Positions 1 through 6,392 of a stretch of 6,824 nucleotides of DNA are shown here, piece by piece (position 1 is the stretch's first letter; every line of letters starts with the position of its first letter). Position numbers and translations under genes: made by a program. Origin of the DNA: an uncultured Collinsella sp. (lineage in GTDB: Bacteria > Actinomycetota > Coriobacteriia > Coriobacteriales > Coriobacteriaceae); contig CALBUZ010000006.1 of NCBI GenBank assembly GCA_937969105.1, forward strand, positions 1 to 6,824, given 5' to 3'. The notes under the pieces are model-generated. The model was not told where the DNA came from and searched no databases. It saw only the letters and a program-made list of their open reading frames with translations.

Positions 1-1464
1 GTCGTCGGCAGCCACGATCAGGATGACGATGTCGGTCACCTTGGCGCCGCGGGCACGCATGGCCGTAAAGGTGGCGTGACCGGGGGTATCGATGAAGGTG
101 ATCTTGCGGTCGTTGATCATGACCTGCGAAGCGCCGATGGCCTGCGTAATGCCGCCCGCCTCGCCGGCAGCGACACCGGTGTGACGGATGGCGTCGAGCA
201 GGCTCGTCTTGCCGTGGTCGACGTGGCCCATGACGGTGACGACCGGGGCGCGCGGTTTAAGGTCGGCGGGATCGTCGTAGAACGAGAAGGTGTTCTCCTC
301 CTCGGGGGTGATGATCTTGATCTGACGGCCCAGGTCGTCGGCAACGAGCTCGACGAGGTCGTCGGACATAGACTGCGTCATGGTAAGCGGCGTGCCCAGC
401 AGGAACAGGCGCTTGATGATGTCGTTGGCCGGAACGTCGAGCGCCTCGGCGAGCTCCTGGACGGTAACGCCCTGGGAGACCTTGATGGCGTCGAGGTCCT
501 CGGGGTTCACGCCCTGGGCCAGCGCCTCCTCAATCTTGCGCTCTTCCTGAGCCTTTGCGGCCTCGCGCTCGCGCTTCTCCTTGCGCTTTTTGCGACGACC
601 GGTGGACTCGCGAGAGGCCTCCTCGACGGCGGCACGAGCCTCCTCGAGCACCTTCTCGCGGCTGTACTCCTCGGCCTCGCGAGCCATGCGGCTGTAGTGG
701 TCCTCTTCGTTGTTGTGACCGCCCTTGCGCTTCTTGCCCTTGCCCTGCTTGTCGGGGTTGGGGAAGTCCATGCCGGCAGCGACGTTGTTGCTGGCGTTGG
801 TGCGATGGCTGTGCGGACGGCTCTCGGAGGCATTGCGCTCGGAGTTGTTGTCGGAGGCGTTGCGATCGTTACGACGGCCACCGCGACGGTCGTTGTTGCC
901 GCCACGACGGTTGCCGCGCTCGGCAGCGCGCTCGGCCTTGGCCTTCTCCTCGGCGTCCTTCTTCTCCTTGAGCACGGTCTCCTGTGCGGCGATCTGGTCG
1001 AGCAGCGAACGGAAACGCGAACCGGAATCGGAAGCGGGAACGGCGCGGCGCTGGGCCTCGCGGGCAGCCTCCTCCTTCTCGCGGGCAAGACGCTCCTGCT
1101 CGGCCTTCTTCTTAGCCTCGGCCTCGGCGCGGGCGGCCTCCTCGGCGGCCTGGGCGGCGGCGAACTGGCGGCGCTCCTCCTCGCGCGCCTTCTCGGCGGC
1201 GATGCGCTCGCGCTCTGCCTCGGCAGCGCGTGCTGCCTCCTCGGCGGCAGCGGCCTGCTCCTCGGCCAGCTTGGCGGCCTCGACTTCCTGGGCGCGGGCC
1301 TCGATCACCGAGGCGAGCTGCTTGCGGACCATAGCGACGTAGGCGTCCTCCAGGGCGGAGGAAGCGGACTTAGCGGGAATCTTCATTTCGGCGAGATGAC
1401 CCATCAGTTCCTTGGAGGTCATGCCGAACTCTTTGGCCAGGGTGGACACACGGACTTTTGCCAT
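1..1464 (-). CDS. infB: Translation initiation factor IF-2, N-terminal 488 residues (partial, runs off the left edge)
   Basis: IF-2 is the GTPase that brings initiator fMet-tRNA to the 30S subunit and promotes 50S joining in the cytoplasm. The visible 488 residues show an N-terminal IF2_N helical domain (about 1-50, starting [15 protein letters not shown]), a long charged Ala/Glu/Lys/Arg linker (about 55-180), an Arg/Asn/Gly-rich stretch (about 183-250), a second basic helical stretch, then a second IF2_N domain (about 329-380). The GTPase domain follows, with G1 GHVDHGKT at 413-420, a switch I GGITQ at 437-441 and G3 DTPGH at 459-463. The NKxD motif and domains II-IV lie outside the window. 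The ATG at 1464-1462 is chosen because AGGTGA (1476-1471) sits 6 nt upstream and the protein begins exactly at the conserved IF2_N domain. It follows nusA by 91 nt in the same direction. I see no frameshift. Identification is near certain. Confidence 0.97.
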   Translation of the reverse strand, partial: MAKVRVSTLAKEFGMTSKELMGHLAEMKIPAKSASSALEDAYVAMVRKQLASVIEARAQEVEAAKLAEEQAAAAEEAARAAEAERERIAAEKAREEERRQFAAAQAAEEAARAEAEAKKKAEQERLAREKEEAAREAQRRAVPASDSGSRFRSLLDQIAAQETVLKEKKDAEEKAKAERAAERGNRRGGNNDRRGGRRNDRNASDNNSERNASESRPHSHRTNASNNVAAGMDFPNPDKQGKGKKRKGGHNNEEDHYSRMAREAEEYSREKVLEEARAAVEEASRESTGRRKKRKEKREREAAKAQEERKIEEALAQGVNPEDLDAIKVSQGVTVQELAEALDVPANDIIKRLFLLGTPLTMTQSMSDDLVELVADDLGRQIKIITPEEENTFSFYDDPADLKPRAPVVTVMGHVDHGKTSLLDAIRHTGVAAGEAGGITQAIGASQVMINDRKITFIDTPGHATFTAMRARGAKVTDIVILIVAADD

Positions 1465-1485
1465 ATGACTTCACCTACCCTTTCT

Positions 1486-1500
1486 GGCACCTTGGGTGCC
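1486..1500 (-). other. Small hairpin just upstream of the infB ribosome binding site
   Basis: GGCACC (1486-1491) and GGTGCC (1495-1500) are perfect 6-bp inverted arms around a 3-nt loop, about 10 nt upstream of the infB Shine-Dalgarno (1476-1471). No U-run follows, so it is not an intrinsic terminator. It could affect infB translation or RNA processing, or be a chance palindrome in GC-rich DNA. Pairing is seen directly; function is unknown. Confidence 0.4.
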
Positions 1501-1525
1501 TAGAGACTGAACGAGCGTGGGGTAT

Positions 1526-1546
1526 GCGCCGGGACCCGCCCGGCGC
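1526..1546 (-). other. Stable 8-bp GC hairpin between nusA and infB
   Basis: GCGCCGGG (1526-1533) pairs perfectly with CCCGGCGC (1539-1546) across a 5-nt loop, starting 9 nt after the nusA stop codon. On the minus strand the stem is followed by ATACCCCACG rather than a U-tract, so it does not look like a Rho-independent terminator. In an operon, such a stem could protect the upstream 3' end, mark a processing site or act as a pause signal. These roles are inference; the pairing is read directly. Confidence 0.5.
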
Positions 1547-1555
1547 GACCGCGCG

Positions 1556-2803
1556 CTAGATCAGGTCCTCCGCATCATCGAAGGCGTCGGTGTCGTGGAC
1601 ACCGCAGAAACGGGAGCCGGGACGAGCCTGGTTGCGGCACTGGATGCCGTCCTCGGACACGAACTCGCAGCGACGGACGTCCTCGTCCTCCTCGTCACCG
1701 ATCAGGTCGGCGGCGGGCTCCTCGTGAACGGGAACGTTCTTGAGGATGTCGGCGGCAAGGGTCTCGGACTTGATGTCGATGTGCCAGCCGGTCAGGCGCG
1801 CGGCGAGGCGGGCGTTCTGGCCCTCCTTGCCGATGGCGAGGGACAGCTGGTCGTCGGGCACGATAACGCCGGCGTAGGCCTTCTCCTCGTCGATGAGAAC
1901 GCGGGTGACCTTGGCAGGCGACAGGGCGTTTGCGACGTAGACGGCCGGATCGGCATCCCACAGGATGACGTCGACGCGCTCGCCACGGAGCTCGCCCACG
2001 ACGGCGCGAACACGGCTGCCCTTGGGGCCGACGCAGGCGCCCACGGGATCCAGGCGATCGTCGAGCGAGTGGACAGCGACCTTGGAGCGCTGGCCGGGCT
2101 CGCGGGCGATCGACTTGATCTGGACGGTGCCCTCATAGATCTCGGGCACCTCCTGCTCAAACAGACGACGCATGAGCTCGGGGTGGGTACGGGAGATGAC
2201 AATCGGCGGACGGCTGTGCTCGCCACGGACCGGCTGCAGGTTGGAGTTGGGGTCGCGAACGTCGATAATCACGGCCTTGATGTGCTGGTTGTGCAGGTAG
2301 CGCTCGCCCATCGGACGCTCGTTGCGCTCGTTCTCGTAACGGCGCTGGTCGAAGTGCGGAAGCTCGGCCTCGACGCCCTCGCGAATCTTGACGATCGTGA
2401 AGTCGGGCGTGGACTGCAGCACGGTGCCGCTGATGAGGTCACCGATGCGGCCGGAGAACTCCTCGTAGATCTGCTCGCGGGCGGAGTTGCGCACGATGGC
2501 GTTGATCTCGGCCTTGGCGTGCTGGGCGGCGATGCGGCTCGTGTTCTTGGGAGTGACGTCGATCTCCTCGAACTCGGTGAAGTTGCCCTCCTCGTCCATG
2601 GAATCGTCGATCGGCTCCAGACGGTAGACGTAGATCTTGCCGGTGGTGCGGTCGATGGTCACCTTGGCGCCCCACTCAAGATGCAGGATCTCGGCATAGC
2701 TCTTGGCGAGCGACTGCTCCAGGCGGTCGATCAGGTAGAGCTGGTCGATGTGCTTCTCCTGGCAAAGCTCCATCAGGGCGGACATCATGTCGGATGCTGC
2801 CAT
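1556..2803 (-). CDS. nusA: Transcription termination/antitermination factor NusA with a C-terminal Cys/His tail
   Basis: NusA binds RNA polymerase and nascent RNA and modulates pausing, intrinsic termination and antitermination. The 415-residue protein has an N-terminal polymerase-binding domain (about 1-115), an S1 domain (about 120-200, with [15 protein letters not shown]), KH1 (about 205-290, with the [10 protein letters not shown] loop at 255-264) and KH2 (about 300-350, with [18 protein letters not shown] at 323-340). There are no Escherichia-type acidic repeats; the length is close to other Gram-positive NusA proteins plus about 60 residues. That tail (351-415) is acidic and carries C379, C389, C400 and H403, spaced C-x9-C-x10-C-x2-H. 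The ATG at 2803 is one base after the rimP stop, with GAAGGA (2816-2811) 7 nt upstream inside rimP. An in-frame ATG at 2836 lies within rimP and adds 11 residues not typical of NusA, so I rejected it. Translational coupling to rimP is likely. Confidence 0.97.
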   Translation of the reverse strand: MAASDMMSALMELCQEKHIDQLYLIDRLEQSLAKSYAEILHLEWGAKVTIDRTTGKIYVYRLEPIDDSMDEEGNFTEFEEIDVTPKNTSRIAAQHAKAEINAIVRNSAREQIYEEFSGRIGDLISGTVLQSTPDFTIVKIREGVEAELPHFDQRRYENERNERPMGERYLHNQHIKAVIIDVRDPNSNLQPVRGEHSRPPIVISRTHPELMRRLFEQEVPEIYEGTVQIKSIAREPGQRSKVAVHSLDDRLDPVGACVGPKGSRVRAVVGELRGERVDVILWDADPAVYVANALSPAKVTRVLIDEEKAYAGVIVPDDQLSLAIGKEGQNARLAARLTGWHIDIKSETLAADILKNVPVHEEPAADLIGDEEDEDVRRCEFVSEDGIQCRNQARPGSRFCGVHDTDAFDDAEDLI

Positions 2804-2804
2804 C

Positions 2805-3299
2805 TTACTTTCCTTCCTTCGCGGGCTTGAAGTCATAGGTGGGCTTCAACTTGCACTTTTTAACATCAGAGAAATCGAGGGTAACGGACTCGCCGTCCTC
2901 GAGCTCGAGGGTCACGTTCGTCTCGGTGGCGGCGGCAATCTTGCCGGCGTACTTGCGACGGCCCTCGGTGGCGGTGGAGGTGAGCTCGCAGTTCTCGCCC
3001 ACAAAGCGGGCAAAGTCACGCGGGCGGCGCAGCGGGCGCGCCATACCCGGGCTCGACACCTCGAGCGTATAGCTCGAAGAGATGGGGTCGAGCTCCTCAA
3101 TCACATCGCCGACCCATTTGGTGTTGGCCGTGACGTCATTGAGCGACAGGCTCTGACCCTCGGCACCCTCGATACGCACACGCACGCAGGGGGCCTTGGT
3201 GGCACCCACGAGCTCAACGTCGACGATGTCGACATCGTGCTGGGGAGCAACGGCCTCGAGCGCGTCGATGATCGCCTGCTCGGTCTTGGTCTTGACCAT
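2805..3299 (-). CDS. rimP: Ribosome maturation factor RimP
   Basis: RimP binds the 30S subunit and assists its late maturation. The 164-residue product has the usual family length and two-part build: an N-terminal alpha/beta domain (about 1-90) with VDIVDVELVG early, and the family hallmark YTLEVSSPGMARPL at 77-90. A small C-terminal SH3-like beta domain follows (about 95-155, with KYAGKIAAATETNVTLEL), then a lysine-rich end. The start at 3299 is fixed by GGAGGT at 3311-3306, 6 nt upstream; an open frame continues upstream to an ATG at 3479 but runs through the promoter and leader hairpin and has no family similarity there. It is the first gene of the rimP-nusA-infB cluster and ends one base before the nusA ATG. 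Its expression is probably affected by the terminator-like hairpin in its leader. Confidence 0.95.
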   Translation of the reverse strand: MVKTKTEQAIIDALEAVAPQHDVDIVDVELVGATKAPCVRVRIEGAEGQSLSLNDVTANTKWVGDVIEELDPISSSYTLEVSSPGMARPLRRPRDFARFVGENCELTSTATEGRRKYAGKIAAATETNVTLELEDGESVTLDFSDVKKCKLKPTYDFKPAKEGK

Positions 3300-3305
3300 T
3301 GCGGC

Positions 3306-3311
3306 ACCTCC
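3306..3311 (-). promoter_or_regulatory. Shine-Dalgarno site of rimP
   Basis: GGAGGT lies 6 nt before the rimP ATG and is a near-consensus site. It decides the start at 3299 over upstream in-frame ATGs. The leader terminator's U-tract ends only about 7 nt upstream of it, so little space separates the termination point and the translation signal. Confidence 0.85.
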
Positions 3312-3317
3312 ATCCAT

Positions 3318-3352
3318 ACAAAAAAGAAGCGGGGCCGAAACCCCACTTCTTT
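3318..3352 (-). terminator. Intrinsic terminator-like hairpin in the rimP-nusA-infB leader (probable attenuator)
   Basis: On the minus strand, AAAGAAGTGGGG (3352-3341) pairs with CCCCGCTTCTTT (3334-3323) around a 6-nt loop, giving 12 pairs including one G.U. The U-tract continues to about 3320. The G.U pair (3345/3330) would be an A.C mismatch on the plus strand, which favours the minus strand as the functional one. The hairpin sits downstream of the best promoter (3378-3406) and only about 20 nt before the rimP start. No promoter fits between hairpin and gene, and leuS already has its own terminator at 3492-3533. It is therefore best read as a leader attenuator that some transcripts must pass. 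Read-through mechanism is inference. Confidence 0.75.
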
Positions 3353-3377
3353 CAATTACAACTTCATTTGCAAGCAA

Positions 3378-3406
3378 ACTATACCAATACCTGCACAAAC
3401 GTGCAA
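3378..3406 (-). promoter_or_regulatory. Predicted housekeeping sigma promoter of rimP-nusA-infB
   Basis: Minus-strand -10 TATAGT (3383-3378) matches 5 of 6 consensus bases and is preceded by TGG (3386-3384), an extended -10 (TGn). The -35 is TTGCAC (3406-3401), a weaker match (3 of 6), at exactly 17 bp spacing. Transcription would begin near 3371, giving a leader of about 72 nt. A short inverted repeat, TGCAC-4-GTGCA (3392-3405), overlaps the -35. The site lies in the AT-richer gap after the leuS terminator, which fits a new transcription unit. Confidence 0.65.
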
Positions 3407-3491
3407 CCACAACACAAACCCGCAGGTCAGCCTGAGCACAGGTTCTCCACAAGAAATGGATAATTGGGTGTTGTCGCAAGCATCCATAACC

Positions 3492-3533
3492 AAAAAGAGG
3501 GGTGACTCCCTGCGGAATCGCCCCTCGCTTTTT
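3492..3533 (-). terminator. Rho-independent terminator of leuS
   Basis: Beginning 23 nt after the leuS stop, the minus strand can form a long hairpin. AAAAA (3533-3529) faces TTTTT (3496-3492). Then GAGGGG (3526-3521) pairs with CCCCTC (3502-3497), and GATTCC (3519-3514) with GGAGTC (3509-3504), which includes a G.U pair. A 4-nt loop closes it. A 2-nt bulge and one mismatch interrupt the stem. The five-T run after the GC stem gives the usual U-tract. The plus-strand reading also has a T-run, but no plus-strand gene needs it. Confidence 0.85.
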
Positions 3534-3556
3534 GATGTCAGCTATGCGCGCAGCGC

Positions 3557-6133
3557 TTACTTGACCACCAGGTTAACCAGCTTGCCGGGCACGCAGATGG
3601 CCTTGACGACCGTCTTGCCCTCAAGCCACTTGGCAACGGCTTCCTCGGCGGCAGCCTGCATCTCCTCGTTGGAGGCGTCGCGGGCGACGTCGATGCGGCC
3701 ACGGACCTTACCGAGCACCTGCACGACGATCTGCACCGTGTCCTCGATGGACTCGGCCAAGTCGAACTCGGGCCAGGCGGCGGTGTAGGCGTTGCCCTCG
3801 CAGCCGAGTGCCTCGTGCCACAGCTCGTCGGCCCAGAACGGGCAGATGGGGGCAAGGACACTCACGATGTCCTTGGCCACGCCGTAGCACAGAGCCTTAT
3901 CGCGGTCAGCACCCTCGGTGGAGTTGAGGTAGGCGCTCGCCGCGTTGACGAGCTCCATGACGGCCGAGATCGCGGTGTTGAACTGGCCGCGGTCAAAGTC
4001 CTCGGTGCACTTGGCAATGGTGCGATGGCGCTCGCGATAGAGCTTCATCGCGACCTCGTCGAGCGCGGACTTGTCAAAGACCACGTTGGCGTCGCCGGAC
4101 TGGACGAGCTGCCACACGATACGCCAGGCGCGCTTAATAAAGCGGTTAGCGCCCTCGACGGCCTTGGGATCCCAGTCGAAATCCTTCTCGGGCGGGGCGA
4201 TAAACAGGATCGCCAGACGCATGGTGTCGGCACCGTAGGGCTCGATGACCGAGCTCGGGGGCACGACGTTGCCCTTGGACTTGGACATGGTGTCGCCATT
4301 CTCGTCCTTGACCATGCCCTGGCACAGCAAGTTGGTGAAGGGCTCATCAACGCTCAGCAAACCCAGGTCGCGCAGTGCCTTGGTAAAGAAGCGGCTGTAG
4401 AGCAGGTGCAAAATGGCGTGCTCGATGCCGCCGATGTAGTTATCGACGGGCATCCAACGGTCGGCGGCCTCGCGGGAGAAGGGCAGCTCGGTGTTGTGCG
4501 GATCGGTATAGCGCAGGTAATACCAGCTGGAGCAGGTAAAGGTGTCCATGGTATCGGTCTCGCGCTTGGCCGGGCGACCGCAGACCGGGCAGGTGGTCTC
4601 GTAGAACTCCTTGCACTCGGCGAGGGTCTCGCCGGCACCCAGGTCCAGGTTCTCGGGCAGCGTCACCGGCAGCTGGTCCTCGGGCACGGGCACGATGCCG
4701 CAGTGCTCGCAGTGGATGGCCGGGATGGGGTTGCCCCAGTAACGCTGGCGGCTGATGAGCCAGTCGCGCAGACGGAACTCGACCTTGCGACGGCCGCAGC
4801 CCATGGCCTCGAGGTCGGCCACGATCGCGGCCTCGCCCTCGGAGTGCTTGCCGCCGCGCATGCCGGTGTACTTGCCGGACTGGACAAGCGTGCCCTCGGC
4901 AGCGTGGGCGCAATCCCAGTCGACGGTCTCGGCATGGAAGGTATCGATGGTCTCGCCGCTGGCCTCGACGGCAGCGCGGTCGTCATCGTCCAGGATGATC
5001 GGCACGATCGGCAGGTCATACTTGCGGGCAAACTCAAAGTCGCGCTGGTCGCCGCAGGGAACAGCCATGACGGCGCCGGTGCCGTAGTCGGCAACAACAT
5101 AATCGGCAACCCACACGGGGACCTTCTCGCCGTTGACGGGGTTCACCACGTAGCGGCCGGTAAAGGCGCCGTGCTTCTCGAGGGTGCCCTGGGCACGCTC
5201 GACGGCAGAGATATGCTTGGAGTCCTCGACGATCTTGGTCACGGCCTCCTCGTATTCCGTGCCCTCGACGAGCTCGTGCAGGCCGGCGTACTCGGGAGCC
5301 AGGACAAAGAAGGACACACCGAAGAGCGTGTCGGCACGCGTGGTGAAGACGGTGATCTTGCCCTCATCGCCCTCGATGGGCTCGCCATCCTGGTCGCACA
5401 GGGTAAAGTCGACCTCGGCGCCCTCGGAGCGGCCGATCCAGTTGGCCTGCATCTGCTTGACGCGCTCGGGCCAGCCGGGGAGCTTCTCCAGATCGTCGAG
5501 CAGCTCCTGGGAGTACTCGGTAATCTTGAAGTACCACTGCTCCAGGTCACGCTTCTCGGGCTCGGTGCCGCAACGCCAGCACTTGCCCTCGGTCACCTGC
5601 TCGTTAGCCAGAACGGTCTTGCAGGTGGGGCACCAGTTGACCGGATTCTTCTTGCGGTAGACCAGGCCCTTTTCCCACATCTTCTCAAAGATCCACTGGC
5701 CCCAGCGGTAATAATCGGGGCTGCAGGTCTTGACCATGCGATCCAGATCGTAGGAGAAACCCATGCGCTTCATCGTGGAAAGCGCCTGGTCCATGTTCTT
5801 GTACGTCCAGGCGGCAGCCTGCGTGTTGTGCTTGATGGCGGCGTTCTCGGCAGGCAGGCCAAAGGCATCGAAGCCGATGGGGTGCAGCACGTCGTAGCCG
5901 CGCATGCGGGCCTGACGGGCCATGGCATCGCCGATGGTATAGTTGCGCGCGTGGCCCATGTGCAGGTCGCCCGACGGATACGGGAACATCTCGAGCACGT
6001 ACTTCTTGGGCTTGCTGTCGTCGGTGTCGACGGCAAAGAGGTTGGAGTCCTCCCAGGCCTTCATCCACCTGGACTCAATGGCCTGCGCGTCGTAGGCAGG
6101 AATCTCGTCCTTATGATCTGTGCAATCGCACAT
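3557..6133 (-). CDS. leuS: Leucyl-tRNA synthetase (class I, bacterial type)
   Basis: LeuRS attaches leucine to tRNA-Leu with ATP and hydrolyses mischarged products in its CP1 editing domain. The 858 residues match full bacterial LeuRS length. Seen in order: the HIGH-type motif HMGH at 58-61 within [18 protein letters not shown]; a zinc-ribbon pair C168-x2-C171 and C185-x2-C188; the editing-domain threonine-rich motif TTRADTLFG (264-272); the editing motif [15 protein letters not shown] ending at D365; a second Cys set C475-x2-C478 and C515-x2-C518; the KMSKS-type motif as TMSKS (615-619); then the anticodon-binding helical domain and the small C-terminal domain ending VNLVVK. The usual His before the first editing Asp is Gly here (G361), while D362 and D365 are kept. 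The ATG at 6133 has AAAGGAG (6145-6139) 5 nt upstream, touching the base of a long palindrome. leuS appears to be its own transcription unit, with a terminator behind it. Confidence 0.98.
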   Translation of the reverse strand: MCDCTDHKDEIPAYDAQAIESRWMKAWEDSNLFAVDTDDSKPKKYVLEMFPYPSGDLHMGHARNYTIGDAMARQARMRGYDVLHPIGFDAFGLPAENAAIKHNTQAAAWTYKNMDQALSTMKRMGFSYDLDRMVKTCSPDYYRWGQWIFEKMWEKGLVYRKKNPVNWCPTCKTVLANEQVTEGKCWRCGTEPEKRDLEQWYFKITEYSQELLDDLEKLPGWPERVKQMQANWIGRSEGAEVDFTLCDQDGEPIEGDEGKITVFTTRADTLFGVSFFVLAPEYAGLHELVEGTEYEEAVTKIVEDSKHISAVERAQGTLEKHGAFTGRYVVNPVNGEKVPVWVADYVVADYGTGAVMAVPCGDQRDFEFARKYDLPIVPIILDDDDRAAVEASGETIDTFHAETVDWDCAHAAEGTLVQSGKYTGMRGGKHSEGEAAIVADLEAMGCGRRKVEFRLRDWLISRQRYWGNPIPAIHCEHCGIVPVPEDQLPVTLPENLDLGAGETLAECKEFYETTCPVCGRPAKRETDTMDTFTCSSWYYLRYTDPHNTELPFSREAADRWMPVDNYIGGIEHAILHLLYSRFFTKALRDLGLLSVDEPFTNLLCQGMVKDENGDTMSKSKGNVVPPSSVIEPYGADTMRLAILFIAPPEKDFDWDPKAVEGANRFIKRAWRIVWQLVQSGDANVVFDKSALDEVAMKLYRERHRTIAKCTEDFDRGQFNTAISAVMELVNAASAYLNSTEGADRDKALCYGVAKDIVSVLAPICPFWADELWHEALGCEGNAYTAAWPEFDLAESIEDTVQIVVQVLGKVRGRIDVARDASNEEMQAAAEEAVAKWLEGKTVVKAICVPGKLVNLVVK

Positions 6134-6138
6134 ATCAG

Positions 6139-6145
6139 CTCCTTT
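6139..6145 (-). promoter_or_regulatory. Shine-Dalgarno site of leuS, adjoining the palindrome
   Basis: AAAGGAG sits 5 nt before the leuS ATG. Its first bases overlap the outermost TTAA pairing of the upstream palindrome (6144-6147), so opening or closing the base of that structure could alter ribosome access. The overlap is seen; any regulation is inference. Confidence 0.75.
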
Positions 6146-6284
6146 AATCTTAGCTGGGGTCGGTCGGCTTGGCTTTATTCGCTACTGCGGACAGTCCTGC
6201 GCAAGACGAAGAGCACATTAAGTGCTCTTCTTTGCGTGCGGAACTTGTAGCGAACAAAGCCAAGCCGACCGACCCTAAGGTTAA
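6144..6284 (-). repeat. Long near-perfect palindrome in the leuS 5' region
   Basis: The main arms 6157-6185 and 6247-6275 are 29 bases each. They match as inverted repeats at 28 positions; the exception (6177/6255) is a G.U pair in minus-strand RNA and A.C in plus-strand RNA. Inside, AGTCC (6193-6197) pairs with GGAACT (6240-6245, one bulge), CGCAA (6200-6204) with TTGCG (6232-6236), and a perfect 9-bp stem (6208-6216 with 6222-6230) closes on a 5-nt loop. Outside, 6144-6152 and 6276-6284 pair at 8 of 9 positions (minus strand), with TTAA at both ends. It holds no convincing ORF. It could be a miniature inverted-repeat element, a REP-like intergenic palindrome, a structured 5' UTR or a small RNA. 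I do not recognise the family. Confidence 0.85.
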
Positions 6285-6309
6285 CTTGACTGATGATAAC
6301 AAATACGAC

Positions 6310-6344
6310 AAGCGAGATGCCTGCGACTTGCAGGCATCTCGCTT
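6310..6344 (-). terminator. 15-bp perfect hairpin after the IMP dehydrogenase gene, probable terminator
   Basis: The arms 6310-6324 and 6330-6344 are perfectly complementary over 15 bp with a 5-nt loop, 48 nt after the guaB-type stop codon. On the minus strand it is followed by GTCGTATTTGTT, a broken U-rich tract, so termination may be partial. Position and stem strength fit the end of the upstream transcription unit. It could alternatively be a 3'-end stabilising stem. Confidence 0.65.
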
Positions 6345-6392
6345 TATCTAAATAACGTGGTTGGAACTCAACCTTTATATGCAGCTCTTATC

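Noticed and set aside
76..1503. Plus-strand open frame of 475 codons opposite infB
   Set aside because: Leu/Gly/Ala-rich low-complexity translation caused by the repetitive Ala/Glu/Arg codons of the IF-2 linker. The apparent membrane segments are an artefact.
1517..2830. Plus-strand open frame of 437 codons opposite nusA
   Set aside because: Exactly antisense to a complete NusA, with no recognisable domain; it is a shadow frame.
3435..3470. DnaA-box-like TTATCCATT and a nearby TTCTCCACA-like stretch
   Set aside because: Single imperfect matches with no cluster, no dnaA or dnaN nearby and no AT-rich unwinding element; not evidence of an origin.
2805..3479. RimP with a 60-residue N-terminal extension
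   Set aside because: The extension runs through the predicted promoter and leader hairpin and has no RimP similarity. The ATG at 3299 has a near-consensus Shine-Dalgarno.
3815..6250. Long plus-strand open frame of 811 codons opposite leuS
   Set aside because: It mirrors a complete, motif-rich leuS, reads as a Leu/Val/Gly/Ala-rich string without domains, and has no promoter or ribosome site. It is an antisense shadow typical of GC-rich codon usage.
6343..6371. leuS promoter candidate TTGAGT-17-GATAAA on the minus strand
   Set aside because: Only 4 of 6 matches in each box, and the -10 overlaps the guaB-type hairpin, so the start would fall inside that stem. Too weak to list; the leuS promoter remains unlocated.
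6134..6392. T-box riboswitch upstream of leuS
   Set aside because: No T-box antiterminator sequence, no recognisable Stem I motifs and no intrinsic terminator just before leuS. The structure is one long palindrome instead.
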